Below, piece by piece: positions 24,739-31,695 of a stretch of 36,838 nt of DNA. The notes under the pieces were generated by a model, which searched no databases, had not been told where the DNA came from, and saw only the letters and a program-made list of their open reading frames with translations. Positions within the stretch are counted from its first letter, which is position 1, and the number at the start of each line of letters is the position of its first letter. The stretch comes from a virus. The DNA lies in IMG/VR virus record IMGVR_UViG_3300043470_000555, positions 1-36,838 of that record, one strand, 5' to 3'. Made by a program: the position numbers and the translations under genes.

Positions 24739-26226
24739 ATGGTATCAATAGTTAAAACAAATGCTGTAACAGAATTAGGTACATTAATAAGTGGATTATC
24801 TCTTTCTACCGAGACAACCAGTGAATTAGTTTTAATCCTAAAGACTGCATCTTTGGGTGATGTAGATTCTTCAACAATAAAAACAGAATTATTATCTAGA
24901 TTAAATTCTGCTAATACTGCTACTAGTTTGGAAGAAATTGCTACATTAACAGCAGCTCTTCATCTTATAACTGAAAATAGAACAATTTTTGTAACAGATT
25001 TAACAGATTTAACTTTATTACAAGTAGATCCAGGTACAGTTGTTTTTGTTATAAATGAAAATTTACCATATGTTTATAGAAGTGATGATACTTGGGTTTT
25101 ACTATTTCCAACATTGCAAAATCCAAAACCTTTAAATAATCTTTGGACTTGGGGTACGAATACTAACGGACAGTTGGGTGATGCAACAACAGTTTCTAAA
25201 TCATCTCCGGTATCTGTAGTCGGTGATTATGTTGATTGGGTTCAAGTAGAAGCATTATCTTCTCATACTGTTGCTTTAAGAGCAAATGGAACCGCTTGGG
25301 CTTGGGGTCTTAATGATACAGGGCAACTAGGTGATGGAACTACAGTTTCTAAATCATCTCCTGTATCTGTAGTCGGCGGTTTTAGTGATTGGACCCAACT
25401 TAGTGGTGGATTTAAACACAGTTTAGGATTAAGAGGAAATGGAACATTATGGGCATGGGGTTATAATTTTGCTGGAGAACTTGGAGATGGTACTACAGTA
25501 GATAAATCATCACCAGTTTCAGTTGTAGGTGGTTTCACTAATTGGACACAAGTAAGTTCAGGGCAGAGACATATTGTAGCTCTCAGAGCAAATGGGACCG
25601 CATGGGGTTGGGGTGATAATTCATTCGGAAGAATTGGTGATGGTACTACAGCAAATAGTTCGTCACCTGTATCAGTAGTAGGTGGATTTACTAATTGGAT
25701 ACAAGTAAGTGGCGGTGGGGTACACAGTTTGGGTGTCCAAGCAAACGGAACTGCTTGGGCTTGGGGTGGTAATTCAGCTGGTTCGTTAGGAGACGGTACA
25801 ACAACAAATACATCATCCCCAGTATCAGTTGTTGGTGGTTTTACTGATTGGACACAAGTAAGTGCTGGAAGTAATCATAGTTTAGGACTAAAATCAAATG
25901 GAATTGCTTATGCCTGGGGTTCTGGTCAAGATGGAAAATTAGGTGATGATACTGTTGTGGCTAAATCATCACCAGTATTAGTTGTCGGCGGTTTTACCGA
26001 TTGGGTACAATTGGATGGAGGGCAGTCACATAGTCTAGGTTTAAGAGCAAACGGAACCGCGTGGGCTTGGGGAATTAATACAGCTGGAGAATTGGGAGAT
26101 AATACCGCAACAACAAACACATCATCACCTGTATCAGTTGTTGGTGGTTTTACTGATTGGGTGCAAATAAGTGCCGCAACTTCAGTCGGTACCTCGACAC
26201 ATAGTGCAGGAATCCGCGGCGGCTAA
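24739..26226 (+). CDS. Seven-repeat RCC1 beta-propeller protein 3
   Basis: A 495-residue paralogue with the longest N-terminal part of the three (about 130 residues): two helical segments (ELGTLISGLSLSTETTSELV and SLEEIATLTAALHLITENR), then a strand motif VVFVINENLPYVYRSDDTW. Seven RCC1 repeats follow, from LWTWGTNTNGQLGD to the end. Repeats 4, 5 and 7 use a different linker (TTANSSSPV, TTTNTSSPV and TATTNTSSPV) from the TVSKSSPV type common in the other two genes. The last repeat has an insertion (AATSVGTSTHS). It starts five bases after the DUF4376 stop. It closes the operon: a late promoter lies five bases beyond its stop. Confidence 0.88.
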   Translation: MVSIVKTNAVTELGTLISGLSLSTETTSELVLILKTASLGDVDSSTIKTELLSRLNSANTATSLEEIATLTAALHLITENRTIFVTDLTDLTLLQVDPGTVVFVINENLPYVYRSDDTWVLLFPTLQNPKPLNNLWTWGTNTNGQLGDATTVSKSSPVSVVGDYVDWVQVEALSSHTVALRANGTAWAWGLNDTGQLGDGTTVSKSSPVSVVGGFSDWTQLSGGFKHSLGLRGNGTLWAWGYNFAGELGDGTTVDKSSPVSVVGGFTNWTQVSSGQRHIVALRANGTAWGWGDNSFGRIGDGTTANSSSPVSVVGGFTNWIQVSGGGVHSLGVQANGTAWAWGGNSAGSLGDGTTTNTSSPVSVVGGFTDWTQVSAGSNHSLGLKSNGIAYAWGSGQDGKLGDDTVVAKSSPVLVVGGFTDWVQLDGGQSHSLGLRANGTAWAWGINTAGELGDNTATTNTSSPVSVVGGFTDWVQISAATSVGTSTHSAGIRGG

Positions 26227-26230
26227 TCTA

Positions 26231-26238
26231 TATAAATA
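26231..26238 (+). promoter_or_regulatory. T4-type late promoter for the sugar-modification operon
   Basis: Exact TATAAATA, 39 bases before the ATG at 26270, in the 43-base gap after the third RCC1 gene. A strong GAGGTG ribosome-binding site follows (26257-26262). It would drive the nine-gene set 26270-32510. Confidence 0.7.
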
Positions 26239-26269
26239 AATCTATATTATTACTATGAGGTGAAAAATT

Positions 26270-26815
26270 ATGAAACTAAATATTGGTGCCGGAGATACAA
26301 AACTCGAAGGCTTTATTACATTTGATTACGATAAAAATGCAAATCCAGATTACATCGTAAATTTAGAAAAAGATAAGTTTCCACTTGAAGATAATTCGGT
26401 AGAAACAGTGGTTGCTCATCATATTCTAGAGCATCTTGGTGATGGCTACTTCCATTGCCTTAAAGAACTATATCGTGTATGTAAACACGGTGCAATACTA
26501 GATATTCGTGTTCCACACCCTAGACATGATTCATTCCTTGCAGATCCAACACACAGAAGACCAATTACTGTAGTTGGATTACAGCTTTTCAGTCAAAAAT
26601 TCAATAAACACTGTCGTGAAGAAGGTTATGCTTCTTCTCGGCTTGGTGAATACTTTGAAGTTGATTTTGAAGTTTTGGATTATAGATACACACCAGACGA
26701 TAATGCAAGATTAAAACTTCAAAATTTATCTGCACAAGAAATTGAAGATTATGCAAATGAGCATAATAATATTGTTAGTGAAATTCAGATTAAATTAATT
26801 GTAAATAAAGAATGA
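26270..26815 (+). CDS. Class I SAM-dependent methyltransferase
   Basis: A 181-residue protein of the small phage methyltransferase type. Motif I is LNIGAGDT (residues 3-10) followed by an acidic strand end (FITFDYD) that would hold the ribose of S-adenosylmethionine. The post-motif region reads FPLEDNSVETVVAHHILEHL with the conserved HxLEH, then LKELYRVCKHGAILDIRVPH. The substrate cannot be read from sequence. As first gene of an operon with two glycosyltransferases, a sulfotransferase and ADP-heptose genes, a sugar or glycan substrate is reasonable. It has the strongest ribosome-binding site in the operon (GAGGTG). The stop overlaps the next start (ATGA). Confidence 0.82.
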   Translation: MKLNIGAGDTKLEGFITFDYDKNANPDYIVNLEKDKFPLEDNSVETVVAHHILEHLGDGYFHCLKELYRVCKHGAILDIRVPHPRHDSFLADPTHRRPITVVGLQLFSQKFNKHCREEGYASSRLGEYFEVDFEVLDYRYTPDDNARLKLQNLSAQEIEDYANEHNNIVSEIQIKLIVNKE

Positions 26816-28146
26816 TAGAATATCTTAAACCCGTCGTAATAGACTTAATAAATTGTGATGAACGAAAAAAGGCATGGGATCTGATTGATTTTTATCTATC
26901 TCATGCCAAAACAATATCTGATTATGATGCGCTCGGATATGTATCTTTAAAATCTGATAAGAGAGATACATATTTACATTGTGCAGAAGCAACATATGCA
27001 CTTGCAAATACACCAGAACAAATATATAATACTAGAATTAATCTATACAAAGCATATAATATGATGAACTATCCAGAAAAAGCATTGTATTATATAGAAC
27101 ACAATTTAAGTATTAAACCTGAAGATTTTGATGCATTATGTCAAAAGGCTTCTAATATTTCTTTACTTGGAGATAAAGAAAAGGCAGAACAAATTATATT
27201 TGATTTAATGGATAAATTTCCACAAAGAAAATATGATCTAGATGTTATGCTTTGCGGAAAATATTTGCGTGAAGGGCAATTAAAGAAAGGCATGCATGCC
27301 TTTCTTGGAAAATATAAAGGTAATGGTGTATTTTCTGATAAGCTAAAAATGACACAGTGGGATGGTATTATAAGCCCAGGTAAAACAATATATGTTGATG
27401 GAGAAGGTGGAATTGGAGATGAAATAATCAATATACGTTTCTTTGATTATCTTAAAAAATTTGGAATGCGACCAATTTTATACTCTGTAGGAAAATACAG
27501 AAAAGATACAAATTCACTTTTCCACAGGCACGGTTATGAAATAGTAAATGATATATATTCTATAGATCCTCGATGCACATGGGTGCCATTAATGAGCATT
27601 CCATCAGTTTTAGACTTAACTGAAGATGATCTTTGGAAAGGTACTTATTTAAAACCTTTGAAAAATCCAAAGAATATAATAAAATCAGACAAATTCAAAA
27701 TAGGCATTAAATGCTCTGGGAATCCATATTTTGCACAGGATGAATATAGAAAAATTGCAATAGAACAGATGTTAAGTTATCTTCCAGAAAATTCTGAAAT
27801 CTATTACATCGACAAGGAAGAAAAGAATCATCCGCGAGTAATAGATTTAAGTTCTAGAATTGAAAGCTGGGAAGATACACTCGACTTCATAGATCAGATG
27901 GATTGTATTGTATCTTCGTGCACAAGTCTAGTACACGCAGCAGGTGCTATGGGAAAAACTACATTTGTTGCTATTCCTATTGCTGAATATTACATATGGA
28001 CAACAAGTAGAAAAGATAATTCATCTCCTTGGTATGGTGATAATTTTAAAGTTATGAGACAAACTAAAATCAGAGATTGGGATAATCCACTTTCCGAAAT
28101 AAGTAAACACGTTATTAAATTAATGAATGAGGTGAAACGTGACTAA
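26812..28146 (+). CDS. TPR protein with GT-B (GT9/OGT-like) glycosyltransferase domain
   Basis: A 444-residue two-part protein. Residues about 40-170 contain TPR-like helical pairs (for example NMMNYPEKALYYIEHNLSIK and SLLGDKEKAEQIIFDLMDKF). Residues about 185-435 look like a GT-B transferase: YVDGEGGIGDEIINIRFF (near 195-212) resembles the heptosyltransferase GxGxGD start, and MDCIVSSCTSLVHAAGAMGK near 370-390 is the nucleotide-sugar-binding segment of GT9/OGT-type enzymes. The TPR-plus-GT-B plan is that of O-GlcNAc-transferase-like protein glycosyltransferases, so the acceptor may be a protein such as a fibre (inference). The GT9-like motif would suit a heptose donor, and ADP-heptose genes lie downstream. 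Stop overlaps the next start. Confidence 0.75.
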   Translation: MIEYLKPVVIDLINCDERKKAWDLIDFYLSHAKTISDYDALGYVSLKSDKRDTYLHCAEATYALANTPEQIYNTRINLYKAYNMMNYPEKALYYIEHNLSIKPEDFDALCQKASNISLLGDKEKAEQIIFDLMDKFPQRKYDLDVMLCGKYLREGQLKKGMHAFLGKYKGNGVFSDKLKMTQWDGIISPGKTIYVDGEGGIGDEIINIRFFDYLKKFGMRPILYSVGKYRKDTNSLFHRHGYEIVNDIYSIDPRCTWVPLMSIPSVLDLTEDDLWKGTYLKPLKNPKNIIKSDKFKIGIKCSGNPYFAQDEYRKIAIEQMLSYLPENSEIYYIDKEEKNHPRVIDLSSRIESWEDTLDFIDQMDCIVSSCTSLVHAAGAMGKTTFVAIPIAEYYIWTTSRKDNSSPWYGDNFKVMRQTKIRDWDNPLSEISKHVIKLMNEVKRD

Positions 28147-28909
28147 ACAATACCATTTTATTACTGGCCTTCCAAGATCTGGCTCGACCCTTTTGAGTTC
28201 TATTCTTAGACAAAATCCAAATTTCCATTCTTCAATTACAGATCCACTTGCAATGATGGTGAAAGGTATTATTGAAACTTCAAATGATGGACCTGGAATA
28301 AAAGTCGAAGTTCCAGTTGAACGAAGAAAGAATACTATAGGAGGATTATTTGAAGGATTTTATAAACACATTGACAAACCAGTAATCTTTAATACTAACA
28401 GGGCATGGACTCTTCTTACCCCACAAATTAAAGATATGTTTCCAAAATCAAAGCTTTTGGTATGTGTTCGTGATATAAATTGGATTATTGATTCATTTGA
28501 AACTGCTCACAGAAAAAATCCATTTACGGTGAATACTGTTACTGGCGGACTTGACGGTACTGTTTATTCAAGAGTAGAATTACTCATGGAAGAAAAAGGT
28601 ATTGTAGGTTTTCCTTATCTAGGACTTAAACAAGCAATTACAAGTTCTGAAAAGAATATGCTAATGCTTATTGAATACAATGAATTATGTAAAAATCCTG
28701 AAAGAATGATGAAATCAATTTACAATTTCATCGGTCAAGATTATTATGAACACGACTTTGATGATGTCGAAGCAAGTTGGGATGAATATGATGCAGAAAT
28801 TGGAATTAATTTACATCAAGTACGCAAGAAAGTAGAGTTTATTCCTAGACAATTTATTATACCACCTGATATTCTTCAAAAGTATTCCAATATGGAAGTC
28901 TGGCGATAA
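28139..28909 (+). CDS. Sulfotransferase
   Basis: A 256-residue PAPS-dependent sulfotransferase. The N-terminal 5'-phosphosulfate loop is very clear: FITGLPRSGSTLLSSIL (residues 7-23). The 3'-phosphate-binding region follows a strand as LLVCVRDINWIIDSFETAHR (about 102-122), with the usual Arg and the Asp/Ser. The C-terminus (ERMMKSIYNFIGQDYYEHDF) fits the family's late helix. The start is GTG at 28139, overlapping the upstream stop. No signal peptide is seen, so it should act in the cytoplasm. The acceptor is unknown; sulfation of a sugar on a phage fibre or on host surface glycan is the likely use given the neighbours. Stop and next start overlap as TAATG. Confidence 0.82.
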   Translation: MTKQYHFITGLPRSGSTLLSSILRQNPNFHSSITDPLAMMVKGIIETSNDGPGIKVEVPVERRKNTIGGLFEGFYKHIDKPVIFNTNRAWTLLTPQIKDMFPKSKLLVCVRDINWIIDSFETAHRKNPFTVNTVTGGLDGTVYSRVELLMEEKGIVGFPYLGLKQAITSSEKNMLMLIEYNELCKNPERMMKSIYNFIGQDYYEHDFDDVEASWDEYDAEIGINLHQVRKKVEFIPRQFIIPPDILQKYSNMEVWR

Positions 28910-29688
28910 TGTCTTTAGATATTATTCTAAGAACTTGTGATCATTCAAATGTTCATGCCGATTGGAGAGTTCGGTATGTAGATAAAACAAAAATGGATAT
29001 CATCAAAGGATGTGTTAAATCATTACTGAATAGTTGTAAACGACTTGATAATGTTTCTATAACTATACTTGATGATCATTCAAGTGATGAAACTGTAAAT
29101 TGGTTAGAAACCGAGTTGAATAATAGTAAAATACCAGGTAAGTTAATAAGACTAGAAGGTGTAGGTTATAATAATTCATCACACGAACAATGGAAACTTT
29201 GTCGAGATAGTAATGCAGATTTAGTCTATTCAATAGAAGATGATTATTTACATTGCTCAACAGCAATACAAGAAATGATAGATTCTTTTGAATTATTCTC
29301 TCATAGATTAAAAAGAGATGATATTGTCTTATATCCGTTTGACGAACCTTCGGAATATAATCCACCAAATAGAAAAGATTTTATAGTTCATGGGTCTGCA
29401 AGACATTGGAGAACAGGTGTATTTACAACCCAAGTTCTTTTCTGCAAGCCAAAACTATTTAGAGAACATTGGGATTTATTTGAAACATTGTCTCTCAAAT
29501 ATAATGGAGATTACTTAAATCCTCGCACTGAACACTTTGAGGAATCAAATACGATTTGGAAATTATGGACTGAAGGCAATATAATTAGATTTAATCCCAT
29601 ACCCAGTCTTGCATTACATTTGCAATTCATAGAACAGAAAGACCCATTTATCAATTGGGAAGAATGGTGGAGAGAATACACAAAATGA
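28909..29688 (+). CDS. Family 2 (GT-A) glycosyltransferase
   Basis: A 259-residue GT-A type transferase. The N-terminal LDIILRTCDHSN is the first strand, SITILDDHSSDET (about 51-63) is the nucleotide-binding DDxSxD segment of GT2 enzymes, and LVYSIEDDYLHC with E110-D111-D112 supplies the metal-binding DxD-type motif. There are no transmembrane helices, so it is a soluble transferase. The sugar and acceptor cannot be read. It sits between the sulfotransferase and a gene of unknown function, with stop/start overlaps on both sides (TAATG and ATGA), and is clearly part of the modification operon. Confidence 0.8.
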   Translation: MSLDIILRTCDHSNVHADWRVRYVDKTKMDIIKGCVKSLLNSCKRLDNVSITILDDHSSDETVNWLETELNNSKIPGKLIRLEGVGYNNSSHEQWKLCRDSNADLVYSIEDDYLHCSTAIQEMIDSFELFSHRLKRDDIVLYPFDEPSEYNPPNRKDFIVHGSARHWRTGVFTTQVLFCKPKLFREHWDLFETLSLKYNGDYLNPRTEHFEESNTIWKLWTEGNIIRFNPIPSLALHLQFIEQKDPFINWEEWWREYTK

Positions 29689-30227
29689 GCAATAATTTTC
29701 CTGTAAATAGATCAGTTATTAACTATATACACGCTCGAGATTATTTCCCAAAAGGTGAAATTGAATCCCTTCGTCCATTAGTAAACGATGTTCATTGGAC
29801 CGAAAAGAAATTCGGCCAAGAAATGGAACACTTTAATCTAATCTTTAAAGATATTGATATTGTTCTCGGAAAAATGTCTGGTGATCTTTTAGAAATAGAT
29901 CGACCAAATTCTGGAACTTTAAGAAAAACAATGCACGAAATCATACACTTTGAAGATTTTGAAGATCTTAATGATTGGCGCTTTATTGTTGCATTAGATG
30001 AGAATGAGTTTAAAACATATATTCACAAAGATGGTTATAAGAGTTTATTGGATTACATTAAAGATGAAAATGAAGAAAAACCGATGTTAGAATATTTAAA
30101 TAAAGAACACTGGGAAGAAGAAGCAACTATCAAGATGAAACCAAATGATGTTCTATTTTATAGACCATGGCTATTTCATTCATTTCAAGATGGTATTCTA
30201 CACTACTACAAATTAAAGGTTATTTAA
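29685..30227 (+). CDS. Unknown protein, possible double-stranded beta-helix (oxygenase-like) fold
   Basis: A 180-residue protein. I chose the ATG at 29685 because it forms an ATGA overlap with the upstream stop; an in-frame ATG at 29655 would add ten residues read from inside the previous gene. The C-terminal MKPNDVLFYRPWLFHSFQDG resembles the last part of the double-stranded beta-helix of 2-oxoglutarate/Fe(II) oxygenases, with a possible distal His, and MHEIIHFEDFEDLNDWRFIVAL might hold the other metal ligands. The canonical HxD is not clear, so an enzyme call is not safe. It is coupled to the adenylyltransferase by TAATG. Function unknown; a sugar-tailoring role would fit the operon. Confidence 0.55.
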   Translation: MSNNFPVNRSVINYIHARDYFPKGEIESLRPLVNDVHWTEKKFGQEMEHFNLIFKDIDIVLGKMSGDLLEIDRPNSGTLRKTMHEIIHFEDFEDLNDWRFIVALDENEFKTYIHKDGYKSLLDYIKDENEEKPMLEYLNKEHWEEEATIKMKPNDVLFYRPWLFHSFQDGILHYYKLKVI

Positions 30228-30634
30228 TGCGGGTTTTTGTGAATGGATCATTTGACCTTTTACACACAGGACATCTAGATCTACTATTTTATGCCAAAAG
30301 TCTCGGTAAACACTTGCATGTTGCAATAGACTCAGATGAACGAATACAAGAATTAAAAGGTTTTGATAGACCTGTAAACCCTTTACATATCCGAAAGGCT
30401 ATCATGCATGCTCTCAAGCCAGTCGATAGTGTGAGTGTATTTAGCACCGATGAGGACTTGATAAATACCATCAGAGGTTATTCACCAGACATTATGGTGA
30501 AGGGTTCTGATTGGGTCGGTAAAAAAGTTATCGGATCAGAATACTGTGGAAAAGTTATATTTTATGAGAGAGTGAACAATGAATCCACCACAAAAATCAT
30601 TCAAAATTTTATTGATCGGCGACAGTTGCTATGA
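30227..30634 (+). CDS. hldE-C (rfaE2-like): Heptose 1-phosphate adenylyltransferase (HldE C-domain type)
   Basis: A 135-residue nucleotidyltransferase, the size of the C-terminal domain of E. coli HldE. MRVFVNGSFDLLHTGH carries the HxGH motif (His13, His16). It matches the HldE C-domain segment by segment: ALEAVD-type and RPVNPL segments (DRPVNPLHIRKAIMHAL), a PDIMVKGSDW segment, and NESTTKIIQNF for the ATP-loop ISTTxII-type signature. The reaction in that family is heptose 1-phosphate plus ATP to ADP-heptose. The ATG at 30227 is the natural start because it overlaps the upstream stop (TAATG); the in-frame ATG at 30167 lies inside the previous gene. In E. coli this domain is fused to the kinase; here it is a separate gene placed before it. 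Confidence 0.85.
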   Translation: MRVFVNGSFDLLHTGHLDLLFYAKSLGKHLHVAIDSDERIQELKGFDRPVNPLHIRKAIMHALKPVDSVSVFSTDEDLINTIRGYSPDIMVKGSDWVGKKVIGSEYCGKVIFYERVNNESTTKIIQNFIDRRQLL

Positions 30635-31349
30635 TGTATATCACTTTGGTGAAGTCAAACGGATAAGTCCAGAAGCTCCAATTCCAATCTTTGATCTGAA
30701 ATATTCAACAAAGAAATATGGAATGGCTTCAAATGTGTACGAGAACTTGAAAGCACTCGGTGCGACCGTTCATATACACACAAGTTTCAAAGAAACAAAG
30801 AATCGCTATATAGATATCAAGTCAAAACAGCAACTTTTACGTGTTGATGAAAAGAACAATAAAACTGATTTTAATGAAATCGAGTATGAATATATTGAAT
30901 ATGATTCGTATGATGCAATAGTTATTTCAGATTATGGCAAAGGTTTCTTCAATAGATCAGATTATGATATTCTAAGAGAAAATTTTGAAGGCCCTATTTT
31001 CATAGATACTAAAGATTCTTATCTGGATCATTACGAAGGTGCTATTGTCAAAATAAATCAACATGAATATGAAAAATCTGATAAAGGTTTTAGATTAGAA
31101 AATCTTATTGTCACTTACGGTGGTGAAAAAGTGACATGGAAGGATAAAGTATTTTATCCACCGAAAGTAGAAACACATGACGTATGTGGGGCAGGTGATA
31201 CATTTTTGGCAGCACTTGCTATAAGATATCTCGAATCTGAATCACTAGAAGAATCAATCGAATTTGCAATGAATGCAGCTGCGGTCACTGTAAAACATAC
31301 AGGGGTTTATGCTCCTACAAGAGAGGAAATAGAACATGACAAGACTTGA
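30579..31349 (+). CDS. hldE-N (rfaE1-like): Heptose 7-phosphate kinase (HldE N-domain type, PfkB family)
   Basis: A 256-residue PfkB/ribokinase-family protein. KRISPEAPIPIF near residue 28 is the signature of the HldE kinase domain, followed by a GMASNVYENLKALGA segment and IVISDYGKGFF. The catalytic loop is DVCGAGDTFLAAL with the base Asp207 in GAGD. HldE kinase phosphorylates D-glycero-D-manno-heptose 7-phosphate at C1. At 256 residues it is shorter than the E. coli kinase domain (about 315), mostly through a short middle. Its start overlaps the upstream gene by 56 bases in another frame, with GAGAGAG as a possible ribosome-binding site just upstream. The end overlaps the cupin gene by 14 bases. 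Confidence 0.85.
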   Translation: MNPPQKSFKILLIGDSCYDVYHFGEVKRISPEAPIPIFDLKYSTKKYGMASNVYENLKALGATVHIHTSFKETKNRYIDIKSKQQLLRVDEKNNKTDFNEIEYEYIEYDSYDAIVISDYGKGFFNRSDYDILRENFEGPIFIDTKDSYLDHYEGAIVKINQHEYEKSDKGFRLENLIVTYGGEKVTWKDKVFYPPKVETHDVCGAGDTFLAALAIRYLESESLEESIEFAMNAAAVTVKHTGVYAPTREEIEHDKT

Positions 31350-31695
31350 AGGGCGAATAGAAAAAGGCTGGGGAAGTGAACTAATTTGGGCAACAAATGA
31401 TAAGTATTGTGGAAAGTTACTACACTTTAAGAATGATGCAAAATTTTCAATGCACTTTCATGCTGAAAAAGATGAAACGTGGTATATCTTAACAGGTAAA
31501 TTCATTGTTAGTTGGATAGATACAAAAACAGCGGAAAAGAAATCACTAGAATTGAGACCTGGTTCTACATGGAGAAATGTACCTCTTGTACCTCACCAAT
31601 TAGAGTGTCTTGAAGAAGGTACAATCATTGAGGTTTCAACACCAGATTCAGTTGAAGATAACTATAGAGTTAGCCCAGGAGACAGTCAAAAATGA
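31336..31695 (+). CDS. Small cupin, sugar-phosphate isomerase-like
   Basis: A 119-residue single-domain cupin. The first cupin motif is SMHFHAEKDETWYILTG, with metal ligands His40, His42 and Glu47, and the second is RPGSTWRNVPLVPHQLE with His87. The GWGSELIWATNDKYCGKLLHF start is like small mannose-6-phosphate-isomerase-type and other sugar cupins. All four usual metal ligands are present, so it should be active. The operon has the HldE kinase and adenylyltransferase and HldD but no GmhA (heptose isomerase) in this window, so an isomerase or epimerase step on a sugar phosphate is an attractive but unproven role. It overlaps both neighbours (14 bases upstream, ATGA downstream). Confidence 0.75.
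   Translation: MTRLEGRIEKGWGSELIWATNDKYCGKLLHFKNDAKFSMHFHAEKDETWYILTGKFIVSWIDTKTAEKKSLELRPGSTWRNVPLVPHQLECLEEGTIIEVSTPDSVEDNYRVSPGDSQK

Noticed and set aside
21421-26226. RCC1 genes as evidence of a eukaryotic or bacterial chromosome segment
   Set aside because: They lie in a late operon between fibre and sugar genes of a phage, on the same strand and in the same style of coupling. The RCC1 fold is also used widely outside eukaryotes.
29655-29684. An upstream ATG extending the 29685 gene by ten residues
   Set aside because: The ATGA overlap at 29685 matches the coupling used throughout the operon, and the extension is read from inside the previous gene.
30167-30226. An upstream ATG extending the adenylyltransferase by 20 residues
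   Set aside because: The family begins right at the RVFVNGSFD strand, and the ATG at 30227 overlaps the upstream stop.
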